From Rotaria macrura (Eukaryota > Rotifera > Eurotatoria > Philodinida > Philodinidae), in contig OENT01000688.1 in NCBI GenBank assembly GCA_900239685.1, positions 21,551 through 85,550 of the forward strand: 64,000 nt of DNA, in the 5' to 3' direction. The notes below the pieces were generated by a model. That model did not search any database, had not been told where the DNA came from, and worked only from the letters and a program-made list of their open reading frames with translations. Of the stretch, positions 44,824-58,500 are shown in pieces. The translations under genes were made by a program, and so were the position numbers. Within the stretch, counting starts at the first letter, position 1; each line of letters opens with the position of its first letter.

Positions 44824-47800
44824 CTAAGTAGCATCTGTCGAAGTACCACGTAACGTCGTACTTATTCTACTAATAGTAGCACTAGTTAATATTGCAGTTG
44901 TCAAAACTGTTGCAGTACTTGCCGAGCTGGCACTAGTTGTAACTGTGGAACTACTCAACAGGGCAAAAGTTGTTTTACCTGTTGTAGAACTAGTGAATGT
45001 TGTCGTTGTTGAAAGTGTTCCAGTACTTGTCGATGTGCTAGCGGTTGTAACAGTTGACGTACTCGACATTGCAGTAATTGTTGAACTTGTTGTAGAACTA
45101 GTCAATGTAGTTGTTGTCGAAACTGTTGCACTACTTGTCGAGGTGCGACTGGTTGTGACTGTTGAAGTAGTCGACGTTGCGGTAGTTGTCATACTTGTTG
45201 CCGAACTCGTAAATGTAGTAGTTGTTATAACTGTTACAATACTTGTCGAGTTGCTAGTGGTTGTGACTGTTGAAGTACTCGACATTGTAGTAGTTGTTGA
45301 ACTTGTTGTAGAACTAGTCAATGTAGGTGTGGTCGAAACTGTTGCACTACTTGTCGATGTGCTAGCGGTTGTGACTGTTGATGTACTCAACACTGTAGTA
45401 GTTGTTGAACTTGTTGTAGAACTAGTCAATGTAGGTGTGGTCGAAACTGTTGCACTACTTGTCGATGAGCTAGCGGTTGTGACTGTTGAAGTACTCGACA
45501 TTGTAGTACTTGTTGAACATGTTGTAGAACAAGTCAATGTAGTTGTTGTCGAAACTGTTGCACCATTTGTCAAGGTGCTAGTGGTTCTGAATGTTGAAGT
45601 ACTTGACATTGCAGTAGTTGGCGTACTTGTGGTCGAACTCGTAAATGTAGTAGTTGTTATAGCTGTTCCACTGCTTGCCGAGGTGCTAGTGGTTGTAAAT
45701 GTTGAAGTACTGGTTGACGTGCTAGTCATTGGAATCGTCAACGTAGTAGACGTTGCGGACGTGGTTGCATCGATTGGAGAACTAGCGGACGTAGTGGTTG
45801 CAGTAAGTGTTACAGTAGTCATTGAGGTTGTGCCAGTGTTGAATGTAGAGCTACTTACCGGTGTAGAATTAGTTGCACTTGTTGTAGAACTAGTATATGT
45901 TGTAGTAGTTGTGAATGTTGCACTATTTGTCGATGAGCTAGCGGTTGTGAGTGTTGAGATACTTGACATTGTAGTAGTTGTTGAACTTGTTGTAGAACTA
46001 GTCAATGTAGGCGTTGTCGAAACTGTTGCACTACTTGTCGATGAGCTGGCTGTTGTCAGTGTTGCAGTGGTCGACGGTCCGGCAGTTGTCATACTTGTTG
46101 TCGAACTCGTAAATGTAGTTGTTGTCGAAACTGTTGCACTACTGGTCGACATGCTACTGGTTGTGACTGTGGAAGTACTCGACATTGTAGTAGTTGCTAA
46201 ACTTGTTGTAGAACTAGTCAATGTAGATGTCGTCATAACTGTTGCACTACTTGTCGACGAGCTGGTGGTAGTGACTGTTGAAGTACCCGCCATAATAGTA
46301 GTTGTTGCACTTATTGTAGAACTAGTCAATGCAGGTGTTGTCGAAACTGTAGCACTACTTGTCGATGAGCTAGTGGTTGTCAGTGTTGCAGTAGTCGACG
46401 TTGCGGTAGTTGTCATACTTGTTGTCGAACTAGTCAATGTAGTTGTTGTCGAAACTGTTGCACTAATTGTCGATGAGCTAGTGGTTGTGACTGTTCCAGT
46501 AGTCGACGTTGCGGTAGTTGTCATACTTGTTGTTGAACTCGTCAATGTAGATGTTGTCGAAACTGTAGCACTACTTGTCGATGAGCTAGTGGTTGTCAGT
46601 GTTGCAGTAGTCGACGGTCCGGCAGTTGTCATACTTGTTGTCGAACTCGTAAATGTAGTTATTGTCGAAACTGTTGCACTACTGGTCGACATGCTACTGG
46701 ATGTGACTGTTGAAGTACTCGACATTGTAGTAGTTGCTAAACTTGTTGTAGAACTAGTCAATGTAGATGTTGTCATAACTGTTGCACTACTTGTCGACGA
46801 GCTGGTGGTAGTGACTGTTGAAGTACCCGCCATAATAGTAGTTGTTGCACTTATTGTAGAACTAGTCAATGCAGGTGTTGTCGAAACTGTAGCACTACTT
46901 GTCGAGGTGCGACTGGTTGTGACTGTTGAAGTACTCGACACTGTAGTAGTTGTTGAACTTGTAGTAGAACTAGTCAATGTAGATGTTGTCATAACTGTTG
47001 CACTACTTGTCGACGAGCTGGTGGTAGTGACTGTTGAAGTACCCACCATAATAGTAGTTGTTGCACTTATTGTAGAACTAGTCAATGCAGGTGTTGTCGA
47101 AACTGTGGCACTACTTGTCGAAGTGCGACTGGTTGTGACTGTTGAAGTACTCGACATTGTAGTAGTTGTTGAACTTGTAGTAGAACTAGTCAATGTAGAT
47201 GTTGTCATAACTGTTGCACTACTTGTCGATGAGCTAGTGGTTGTCAGTGTTGCAGTAGTCGACGTTCCGGTAGTTGTCATACTTGTTGTCGAACTCGTAA
47301 ATGTAGGTGTGGTCGAAACTGTTGAACTACTTGTCGATGAGCTAGTGTTTATGACTGTTGAAGTACTCGACATTGTAGTAGTTGTTGAACTTGTTTTAGA
47401 ACTAGTCAATGTAGATGTTGTCATAACTGTTGCAGTACTTGTCGATGAGCTAGTGGTTGTGAGTGTTGAGATACTTGACATTGTAGTAGTTGTTGAACTT
47501 GTTGTAGAACTAGTCAATGTAGGCGTTGTCGAAACTGTTGCACTACGTGTCGATGAGCTGGCTGTTGTCAGTGTTTCAGTAGTCGACGTTGCGGTAGGTG
47601 TCATATTTGTTGTCGAACTTGTGAACGTGTTAGTTGTCGTTAGTAATGAAGTAATTGTCACTGTGGTACTGGGCGGGATTGGCGAAGTGGTTGACGTTGT
47701 GGAAGTGGTTGCACCGATGGTAGAGCTAGTGGGCGTTGTTAATGCTGTAACTGTTGTAGTACTGATCGAGGTGTTGCTAGTTGTAAGTGTGGAACTACTG

Positions 47801-50800
47801 AACGGTGCAGAATTGGTTGAGGTTGTTGTAGAACTAGAGAGTGTTGTAGTTGTTGTAACTGTCGTAGTTTTAGTTGAGGTGGCAGTGGTTGTGAGTGTTG
47901 AGATACTTGACGTTGTAGTAATTATTGTAGAACTAGCTGATGTAGGTGCTGTCGGAGTTGTTGTAGTACCTATCGTGGATGTAGTAGTTGAAAATGTCGA
48001 AGTGGTGGACGCTGTCGTAGTGGTCGCACCGATTGTAGAAATAATGGACGTTGTTGTTGTCGGAATCTGTGCTGTAGTCGTAGACGCGGTAGTACTTTCA
48101 ATTGTGGAAGTACTCGAGGAAGCATTTGTTGTTGTAGCTGTCGGTGAACTAGTGAATGTTTTTGTTGTCGTAACTGTCGAAGAACTAGTCAATTCTGTAG
48201 TTGTTGTAAGTGTTGACGTACTTGTGGAGGTGGTATCAGTTGGAAGTTCTGAAGTGTTAGTGGTTGTACCTGTTGTTGAACTGGTGGATGCTGTAGTTGT
48301 TGTTTCTCGTGTGGTTGTTTCGGTGGTGGCGCTTGTTGTTATTGATGTTGATGTTGTCACAGTATTTCGAAATGTTATGGTTGATGATGTTGTTGATTGG
48401 TTCGGTGTTGTACTTGTGATGGTTTTTGTCGTTATGCTTGTTGCTATTGTTGTAGTGGATGTTGGTGCGGTGGTGCTGCTGGTGGTTGATATCATTATCG
48501 AGGTTGTGGTCTGAAAAGAGATTTTTTCAGAGATTCTGAATGGTTAGAGATTTGTACCTAAAATGTTTTCGTTTTCGGTTGGATTTTAGTGTCGGTGAAG
48601 GTAGCACGGAAGGTTATATCTTATTCGTATCTCTTTAGGTGTGTCACGGAATGCAGAATGGGTTTAAATTGGGCTTGTTGTATAGATGATTCTTTGACTT
48701 TCGTTAGAAATTTCATTGTGAGTGTTTTCGAACGGAGAGATGAAACTAGAGTAGCCCTTATTATGTTTCGTATCTTGTTTGTTGCTCTGCTCACACGAAT
48801 CGCTAACGGAATGAGTTGGGTCTAATAATTTGCTGACGTATTCGGAAGTCAATGCCTGTCGGTAGAGTATGGTGTTTTTTAGGAATAAGAGTTGAGTATC
48901 AGCATCCAGGCGGCGCCTGATTCATATTGTAATGAATTCGTTTCCCCATTCAGATCTGAATTACTTGAATAGATTTTTCTTCGGGGCGTGATTCCATTGA
49001 GTATATTGCAATGAGGATAGAAACATTGGTAATAGGTTCATGGTTTTTGGCTTGCGATGGATTGTATTGGATTGTACAATAGCAAATTCAAGTTAACCTC
49101 GAAAAGTCTCTGATCGGTGCCAAAGTGGTAAGAGAGAAAGAGAGATTTAGATCAGATTTTACCCGAAGAATAACTGTAGTGACACAATTTGAAATTCAGA
49201 AAGGTCGACAAGGTTGATGCGTATATGAATGGTTTAAGAATGAGGGAAAACGTGTTCATTTGGAAATGATATGTTTACCATAGAAACAAATGATCTAAGT
49301 ATTGTCTAGTGGTATAGAATTATGAATAAGCAGTTCAAGTTGGTTACAAACGATTAGATATGTTACATGGTAATTTAGTTCATCTTTAACAATTTTTTGG
49401 AGCTATAGCCTGTTACCGATAGAAATGATTTTTAGATGTAGCTTTAGGGGTTTTAATATGAAAATTATTGATTCAGTCTAACTGTAAGGATATAAAGTCA
49501 CGTATTTGATGTTAAGGACACATGTATTGGTTAGATATCAAAAGTGGTCATAAGGTAGAAATATGTGAAGTTAAATATTTGTTTAATTTTAAATTGTGAG
49601 ATGCAAGGATAAGTACTGAGACGCAGAAGTAAAATGTTGCAGATGCTTTTGTGGAACAAGAGGCTGGTTTGGAAAATTGCTAGAATGTCATGAATAGTGA
49701 GTTTCATGGTTGAATGCTCAGAAGCAGATACACATCATAGTAGGTAAATATGAAAAGTGAGAATATTTCTATACACAAAGTTGAATATCGGTTTGTACAA
49801 GGATAGATGAACTTATTAGTAGCATATTCCATCGACTGAGAAATCATGGAGCGAAATCCTATTCGATGAATTAGGACATGATCCACATGGAATTCTTTTC
49901 ATACGAAACCATAAATAGTTTCGTTTATACTTCTAAAGCTGAAACCTTATAGGGTTTCTTACGCTTCATGTATTTCAGTGTAGTAGTTACCTTGTTTATT
50001 GTTGTAGTAAAACTAGTCGATGAAGCTGTCACTGTTATCACTGTTGTAGTAATACTTGTTGTGATTGTAGCCACTATTGTTTTAGTTGTACTAGCTGTGC
50101 TAGTACTTGCAATGCTAGTGATAGTCTGAGTAGTTATGGTAGTTAGGCCAGTGCTGATTACTGTATTTGCGCTAGTTGTGCTAGTAATCGCAGGAGTAGT
50201 GGTATATATCTGAGTGGTTGTTATAGTAGTTGCTGTGGTGGCTGTATTAGTTACATCTGGCGTGTAAGTTATTGCAGTGGTATGGGTGCTCATGGCACCA
50301 GTAGTTGTTATTGTATTGATTACGCTTGTTGTAATGGTACCAGTTGTAGTTACAGAAGTGGGATACGTCGGGAAAAGGGTACTTGTGGATGACATTGTAG
50401 GCTGCGTTTCTGTCGAAGTTTCAGTGTTGCTGGTAATAGTTTGTGCTATGGTACTTGTAGTTGCTGCACCATTCGTAGTTTTTGCCATTGTTGTTATTGT
50501 AGCAGTCGTAACTATGATCGTGGTCATTTGGATTCTAGTAGTTTGTGTTGCAGCTGATGTGACTGTAACGGTTGTCGTAGGTGTTGCAGTCTGGTATATT
50601 ATTGTTTGAGTTGTAGTGCCTGTTGTAGGGAATGTAGCTGTAGTTCTATTCATTGTTCCTGTTATATCGGCCATATTGGTTGTTGTTGCCGTTTGCGTCG
50701 TATCACTTTGATTGCTGATGGTCGTCTTGGTTGTGTTTATATCAATTACTGAAGTTGAAGTCACGTTCACAGTACCTAGAGTGGAGTTTCATCGATTAAA

Positions 50801-51127
50801 AAAAGCAAAATTCACACAAATTACATTTGGAAAAGATTCATTACTTGTGGTAGTAGTGTATTTGGTTTGTGTTACAGTGATTGGCACGATAAGTGTCACG
50901 GTAAAGATAACAATTCCTAATAATGAACCGCCACCAGCCAGCATTTTTGCTCGACGACTCCTATAGAAATGATGAATCAGTGATTCATCACTGATGAAAT
51001 ATAATGGTGTTCAGGAAAGTGCTACTTACCATCCTCGGTGCATCACAGATACCAAGGTAGCTGTGTTAGGTTGCACAGTTCCTGGTTCATTTAAAGGGTG
51101 AATATCGATTTGTTGTTCGCCGGTCAT
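44824..51127 (-). CDS. Giant type II transmembrane mucin-like protein (Thr/Ser repeats)
   Basis: My model has four exons: 51127-51030, 50960-50845, 50775-49991 and 48510-44824. All junctions keep frame (GTAAGT, GTAATG and GTAACT donors; introns of 69, 69 and 1,480 bp), giving about 1,561 residues. Exons 1-2 encode a short polar cytoplasmic N-terminus (MTGEQQIDIHPLNEPG), a basic RSRRAK-type stop (GWSRRAK) and one membrane span, GSLLGIVIFTVTLIVPITV (about 45-63). Everything after is Thr/Ser/Ala/Val-rich with almost no charge, as in heavily O-glycosylated mucins. Exon 4 is a 108-bp tandem repeat (36 residues, TSTVTT...TSSTTS) with higher-order periods. The join of exon 3 to exon 4 is the weakest point: an alternative is two genes, the upstream one ending at 49925 after a basic KYMKRKKPYK tail. 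The product is probably a surface or glycocalyx protein. Confidence 0.6.
45300..47600 (-). repeat. 108-bp coding tandem repeat with 540-bp higher-order unit
   Basis: The same 20-mer (AACTTGTTGTAGAACTAGTC on the plus strand) recurs at 108-bp steps, for example 45300 and 45408. Longer blocks repeat at five units: the lines starting at 46141 and 46681 are nearly identical over 60 bases. A block near 46763 recurs 216 bp later. Recent unequal exchange or slippage is implied, and copy number may be misassembled. Confidence 0.85.
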
Positions 51128-52653
51128 TTGTGTTGGCTCAACGTACTATAAAGAAGGGAACTAGTGAGTAAGTTGATATCAGATACGTGAATATTTTGAG
51201 AATAAAGAGATGAGCACAAGATAGTTACTCTTCCCATGAAATATGACCAGAATATGGAGGATTCGTATTCATCTTCCTAATCATGATCTGGCCTGGTTCG
51301 CCTATCTGGTAACTCCTTCGCTTTTATAATTAAAATGGAGATTGTACCTTTGGAAGTGATTGCATGTTTTTTCATGACAAGGATAATGCATTATCACATT
51401 AGAAGTTTTCTGATTGTGTGCCCAGTTGCCAATTGACGAATTTTAGTGGGTTGTTTTTAGTACTTTATGAAATCTGGAATTATAATAATTATTCTAGAAG
51501 TTAACTTCAAATGTTATGTATTTAGTTTTGGTAGATGTTTGCGTGATAATCAGCTTTTTAGTGGACTAACATTGAGATGAACTTAGTGCTTTTCGATACT
51601 TTTCTAATAAATGTATTACTGTATTTACTGTGAAGTAATCAGTTATTCATGTTACATGAAACCTTGTAGCTTTTTGAAACATTATATTCTGTGCTAGTCT
51701 GAATCCAGTGTGTGATGATTTGTAATGATTATTGTAATAAAAATTCTTCACACAGCACTAAATCGATTATTAGATAATATTCGATTGTAGAATGTTCCAA
51801 TATTGGTCAATTATCCCTAGTGTTGTACCCGTGTTGGTGATGGTTGCATGGATTTTTCATAAACAGCTCAACTAATATGATACGAATCTAGCGCCTAATG
51901 TTTGATGGCTGGTATTCTAAATCAAGAACTTCGATATTGATTAGACTGTTTTTCAATTAAAATACAATTTATGCATAGATAGAAGTGTTTAAGAAACCAT
52001 TGGTTTCTCTTTTCTAAAATTCTACATTCTTCAAGGTTACAAATGTTTCCTAAAAAATTCTCCTAAGTATAAATAAAACAGTTAAAATGCAAAGACAACT
52101 TCTACATAGATGTTGAATAGACGGTAGTTGTTCTCGATCATCAAAATAATTGAGAAGTGTCAACAGTACTATATGAATAAACGTCTTTACTAAGGTGATT
52201 ATTTAATATTTAAGCTATGAAACGAAATCTATTATTTAAAACTATTCATACGAAACCATGTGAAAATCTCCTAGAAAAGATTAAGTAAGTTTGAATAGTA
52301 CTACCGTTGGTATCTTCTTCTCTCTCATCTTTCTTCAAGTGATCGTTAGAATCAGATCACTTTCCTAGGTATGTCGTCTTCCTCCTTTATTGACAATATC
52401 AAGAAGAGAATTTTTCTCAATTGCAGTAGAATTATTTAATACAAATGGTTTTCGTTATCAGAAATACAATTTTTCGACACCTTTGGCGAAGCTTTCTTCA
52501 GAGTTGGGAAAAAAGTTTTTGAAGATAAACGGCTGTATGGGGAAGGTGCGTAACCTTCCAATATTTTTCATCATTTGATTTTTATTAGAAAATCGAGAGC
52601 CTAAGTAGATTCATCGGCATAAGACAAATGCCAAGCTTAATTTCAGTGTATTT
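51128..52653. other. Region upstream of the mucin-like gene
   Basis: A CTTCTTTATAG acceptor-like site lies about 17 bp before the ATG at 51127, so a non-coding first exon is possible. No other gene is supported. Confidence 0.4.
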
Positions 52654-52774
52654 ATATATCATAGATGTCCATGGCGGTGCTGCCGTGGCGTTAGCAGTAC
52701 CGTTTTCAAAATCTCATCGCGGTAGCAGGGCGACAGCGGCAGATCGTCACCCGCGATCGACATCTATGATATAT
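52654..52774. mobile_element. 121-bp GC-rich hairpin element
   Basis: ATATATCATAGATGTC at 52654 is matched by its exact complement ending at 52774. The interior (TGGCGGTGCTGCCGTGGCG at the left, CGACAGCGGCAGATCG at the right) is GC-rich and partly self-complementary. A small MITE is the simplest reading. Confidence 0.6.
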
Positions 52775-54040
52775 ATATATATGAATTTAGCACGCTCATT
52801 GATCAGAATACTAGGGACCATTTTGAAAATAATGAAAAACAAGATTACAAATATAATTTAAGCAAGATAACGACTTTAATTAAACTCATTTTTATTACTT
52901 ATTGAAGTAAGAAATTAATTAAATCTTGGTAAATCGTAAAAAAAAATAGTTCATGATATATCATTGCGTTGAATACTCTCAAAATGCGATATCCATAGCA
53001 TAATCAGCAGATAACGTGTAACTTTGGAAAAGTAAAATTCGTTAATCGCCATCTTTACAAAGAAAATTTTGCTAGACACATTGTTTTTGTATTGCAATTA
53101 GGTCGAAACATTGTACATAATATCTATTCTTGTCACACACTTATTGATATTACGATCAACAGCTGTTACGAATTCCTTTCGGACATCAAACTATTGAAGA
53201 AAAAATTTGACGTTCGAATCCTGATTTAATATGAAGAAGGATTCAAAACCATGCAGGAAAAATAAAACCATCAGTTTTTTAATAATAAAATGCTCTGGAG
53301 CATTATTTATAATCAGAAATATAACTCAAGACTCAGATCAATATCGAGTGTGTAGCTATAGTGGATGTGGTTTTCTTTCATCTACGATAGTAGAAGGCGT
53401 TGAAATGATCTGGATTCTGCCACTTTTAATCACCCTGAAAAACATTCGACTATATTAATTGAGAACAACATCTATTTTAACTTAGACAAAAAACAGTCTT
53501 TACGCCCATGATAGAATGCAAATTATACTGATCACGGCTTACCACCGATTTTTCCAGCACCATGGAGACGATTCGATGTGAATAGAAAACTAGAGGAGTC
53601 ATGTATTTTTACAAATGTTATACTCTTAAATTAAATACGAAATTATATGTACTCCGTAGTAATAGTATACTTATGTTTTAAATATGATGTATAAAATTCT
53701 ACAGTGCTGCCCACTCCTGCTTTAAATCAATTTTTCCTATTCATACTACAGTCTGTAGTACAAAGTCTTCCAGAAAAACTCTGAAAGGATTCTAATGCAG
53801 ATTGAGATTCAATGAGTTTATGGAATGCCGGTATTCTAGAAACCTATGTGAAAATCTAGTTTGCCGAAAAGATCGTAATTTTGAACTGCGATCTTAAATA
53901 TCATGCTTAAAGGAATCTCAGATAGTTTATCTTTTACGTAGGTAAATTTAGAATTAAAAAAAAGCGTTGCCACTGTATGAAAATTCGACGAAAATGCGTT
54001 TTCTATATCTCTAGAAATTGGCATTATCTTGATAACTGCA
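52775..54040. other. Gene-free AT-rich stretch
   Basis: No supported feature. Confidence 0.4.
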
Positions 54041-54527
54041 TACACTAAAAAAAGAACTTTACTGAACCCCCCCCCCCCGCCTCCCCCACAAAAAAGGTTC
54101 GGTAGATGACAAAAAGATTGTAAGTATACTGAAATTTCTAAAAAAAGAATAACAAAATATACGGAACCGGTAAAGGATCTGACCGTGTGCCCACAATCAG
54201 ATCCTTTTTTCTGCGAAACCTTTTTAAGTTCGATAGAGCAAAAAAAAGGTTTCGTAGGCAAATACGAAACTTGAAAAGTTTCATATTAAACCTCATGGTT
54301 TCGTACTGGGTTTCGTATTTGCCTACGAAACCTTTGATTTGCTGTACCGAACTTAAAAACGTTTCGAAGAAAAAAGGATCTGATTGTGGGCACACGGTCA
54401 GATCCTTTAAAGGTAACGTGTGCTTGATTATTCTTTGTTTTGAAATTTCAACACATTTGCAAGTTTTTTGTCATCTACCGAACCTTTTTGGGGGCTCCTG
54501 TAAAGTTCTTTTTCTTTTTAGAGTGTA
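54041..54527. mobile_element. 483-bp palindromic MITE with TA flanks
   Basis: The element is 54043-54525 with TA on each side. The ends are CACTAAAAAAAGAAC and the complement of CACTCTAAAAAG. Both arms share AGGTTCGGTAGATGACAAAAA, then a long match around GGATCTGACCGTGTGCCCAC and TTTCGTAGGCAAATACGAAA. A C12 run (54067-54078) sits in the left arm where the right arm has CCCCC. TA target sites and this end sequence fit a Tc1/mariner-derived MITE (inference). Confidence 0.8.
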
Positions 54528-55374
54528 TCTCAGCAGCATTGTGTTGGACAATTCTAAATTTTTATGAGTAGTATAATCTAGGTACAATTTCTATGCACAA
54601 AGTCTCAATTCAAAATTGAGAGATACGATTTATTCGAAAACCTGGGTTTTCACAGAGGCTGTTAGAATATAGGAATTCTAAGTCTATAGTACATTCACCA
54701 AATCTGGATACTCATTCGAGGATTTTAAGTATTCTTGTAGAAAAGTGAAGTTTCTATAGTTAATAACTGATCTAATGTGACTGGAAATGGAGCGTCTGAA
54801 ACCGTGACCTCGCTAGCAGATTTTCAACATTTATCGATCGGTTTACAATCATGTCTCCGAAAAATAGTAATATTTCTTTTAATCTGTACTAACTTGCATC
54901 TCATTATATCATATGCACACGTACGAGTTTTCATCTAAGCGGAAAATAAATCTTCATATAGTGAGTCGTATCGGAATAATAGAAAATTATTTGCAAGTAA
55001 TGAATTCTCACAATAATCAAATTAAAAGAAATAAAAGTAAGTTTTCAATTACGTTGATGCATGATATGACTTTCTATTGATTGGTTGACAGAAATCAATC
55101 GAAACTAGAGAAATTTACATGACTGATTTCTGCTGATACAGTTATCAGTCGGTTCAACGCTCATATTGAAGACATTGAACAGATTCTGATTTCTTCACAA
55201 ACTTTACCGAGATTCTCAGTAGATTTGATCAGTTCAAATTTTAAGGTTTTATCATGAGGTTTCGTTATCAAAAGATTCGATCTACTTTTCGTAGAAATAA
55301 AAATTTATTTGATATTTTCTATGAGGTTAGGGAGATTCAAGTAATTTCTCAATTCAAATCGAGTTAACTCAGGT
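54528..55374. other. Gene-free stretch between two MITEs
   Basis: No supported feature. Confidence 0.4.
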
Positions 55375-55527
55375 TACACACTCTAAAACAAATTCGGTAT
55401 TTGTTACTATCGGATACTCTTTTAGGGTTCCCGATTCATTCGGAAACTTTTCTTGAGCGCTTCCGAGCCTTCGGAAACCCTTAAAGAGTTTCCGATGGCA
55501 ACAGATACCGAATTTTTTTAGAGAGTA
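55375..55527. mobile_element. 149-bp palindromic MITE, same end type as the 54043 element
   Basis: The element is 55377-55525 with TA at both flanks. The arms begin CACACTCTAAAA and CTCTCTAAAAAA and continue AATTCGGTAT, TCGGA.ACTCTTT and AGGGTTTCCGA in inverse. The CACTCTAAAA end links it to the larger MITE at 54043. Confidence 0.75.
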
Positions 55528-58500
55528 TTCGCTTTTTTCTTTTTATTTATGATTATAATTAATTCTAAAAATAGGTTTTTATGATTCAAGACTCGTCAAT
55601 CACGAGGATTCATTCTTAGTTTTTCTATGAAAAACACGTAACATAGTTCACTGGCATAAGATCAAAGTAGAATCAAAAGCGTAAGTTTTCTTCTTGGCAG
55701 TAGCGAGATCCTATATTTGTTTTTAAGTTGAAATTTATTTGTGATCTTTCGTATTAAAGGGTTTGTTGCAATTTAAAAATGTTTAAGCTAAAAGACGAAC
55801 TCCTATAATATTTCAAGGATTCGATCTTATCAAACGACCACGTTAGAAAAGCCAATGTCTGCGGTACTGCTATGTCGGTAGTGCACATGACTTTCTCACG
55901 AAGCTCAATACGAGATCGATATTCACTCTGGGTTTTCTGAACGAGAAGATGATTTTCGATGAAATAAGGTGACGTATCCGTAGCATATGTTGCTTTGAGA
56001 AGCAGATATTATAACATGAGTGATGGAAAACCTCGCCGATCGAAATATTGTAAAACATTAAACAGATATGCAAGAAATCCAGAGCTTAGAACTTTCATGT
56101 AGAAAATGTTTGAGTTTAATATTGATTCAGAGTTAAATTTTGTCCTAAAGTCATTCAAATTAGATGAACAAGGAGAGACGAATCGTCATCTTTTGATATC
56201 GATTTGAAATAGTTTGGATTTAATGTAGATTCGAATTTCGAATTAAGATGTATTGTCGATCTAGCACGAGTTTCACGTTGTAGTTATATTAGTTTGAAAG
56301 CAAGCAATAAATTTCAACGATACATAGCACTTGTACAATCTAAATCTCAAATATTTTATCTCAATTGACAAATTTAGTGAGATTCGTTTAGGCACTCCTT
56401 ACAACAATCCTCATATTTATTCACATGATGTGTAACACAATGCAATGATTTTTATAATTTTCGTACACAAATGTAGCCTTTAGAGATGAATCTAAAAGGT
56501 AAGGATAGAATGAAGAAGATACGTTTGAAATCAAAAATAGGGTTTTTGAATGCCCCTTTATGAATAGACTAGTCAAAAATGAAATTATTGAAAAAATATC
56601 TATTTAACTTCAATACATTCATTTGGGAAATACAAATAAGTGAGGGTAATACATTTTGCATGAAGACTACGTTTTAAAATCGATTTTAGATAGTTCTATT
56701 TTAGATCATATCTAAATTTAATGCATAACTATTTAGAAAAAAAATGGATAACAACTCACGATGTGCATCAGATAAAAATGACGAACTTGAAACAACAGTT
56801 GATACCTATGTCTATTGCATTTTATTCAATCAAGATTCCATGAAAGAATATCTAGACCATTGATATTCTCTAAAACTATGATTTCAAGCTTCAAAAGAGC
56901 ATCTTACCAGATTTGAATATTAATGTGAGTAAAGAACAGAACTATTGAAAGATGCCATGTTGAAAACAGTCATGTAGTTTTGATCTAAAAGAAAACGTTG
57001 CTTGATTTATGAAAATTTATTGTAAATAATTAGTTATGTCGATTTTTACTCCGACCATAGAATCAGATTTAGAAGTTACAGTTCTGTGAGATATTCATAT
57101 ATAGTCTTTGTTATCTAATTACTTAGTATCAAAGTACTCTTACGGATGTATTAAAACAAACATTATCTACTATCGTTTACAGTATTTTGTAGATGCAAAG
57201 CAGATCCATGTAGTAAAATTTACAATTATATGAGTATAACAAACTTGTTATTAAAGTAATATAGTACTCTAATCGGAAGCAGAAATACTTTAAAGAAAAA
57301 ACTCCATGGTCTTTCTAACAAGTAAAAATAGAAAATAATCTCATCATGTATTTCATGTAATAGACAAAATAGCTCAACATGATGGAATCAGTTTCGCTTT
57401 TCAAGATCCCAATTATACTCAAAGCAGAAGGAAAAATTCACAATACCATATCAATTCAGCAGTGACGATGTGTGTTTTCAATAGATCGCTGAGTGTTTCG
57501 TCAAAGAACTACTCTGCCACATAATGAGCAAGAAAAAAAAAGTGAGAATCAATGGTGTTATGTTTGATATAAATGAATATAAAATTGAAAATTCTTTTGC
57601 GTTTTACCTCTTCGAAGAAGAGAGAATATTAGTTGGACTCATTATTTATGTCATTGCAATAAAAAAATGCTAAATTTTGTTTTGAAACGAGAGACGAGAA
57701 AAATCAAATATAATTAATGAACTAATTCTTTAATATTTCCATAGCAAGGATTATGAATGAGTATTACTAAGTCCTACAAAAAGTATTAGAGAGTCAGAAA
57801 GAATAGCATTCAATTGTGTTCTATCATAAATATATTCTTATAAAAAGTGTCATCTTCAAATAGGTTTTCTCTTGCTATTCTACTATCGTCTAAAGTCTTG
57901 ATATATGATGGAAAGAATTTTCTGTCAAGAAAAATCGTTTTCAAGTATGAAGAGTTTACTGAAGGTGTTAAAAAAAAAGTTGATTAGTTGATTCATCTCG
58001 TTCTTTTATGAAAAAAAGAACATGAAGATTGACAATCAGTTACAGAGTACTCTCTGAAAGGAAAATGTTTTAAAAAAATGTTGTTTTTCAATAGAAACAG
58101 ACGATTATACGAAGATACTATTCTTTCTTTATCTTAGATATGCTATTGAAAGAGGCGAATATTTTAATATGAATCAAGATTGTCGTAGTTTAACTGAATG
58201 AATCAGATATAAAATACAAAGAAGAGAAATGAGATCTGAGTATACGTATACTAAAATATCCAAATATGATTCTAATGTAATCGAATGAAAAGTATTCTCT
58301 ACTATTTAAAACATAAATCTATAGAACATATCAAGTGAATAAACTTAATTGAACAATATTCGATGCACAGACGTTACCTCTCATGCAATATTCTGGAAAT
58401 GACGTTGTTTTTATTAACAAAATTTTCATATTTCAAACAAAAAGAGAAGGGTGAAGATCAATCACACTTCTAGATACGCTAGGAAAACTACCGTTAAAAT

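Noticed and set aside
44419-44853. 144-codon plus-strand frame downstream of the mucin gene
   Set aside because: It overlaps the 3' end of the mucin exon and has no recognisable domain.
44945-48514. 1,189-codon plus-strand frame as a gene
   Set aside because: It is the antisense of the Thr/Ser repeat exon. The sense strand has a better model, with a membrane anchor and splice sites in phase.
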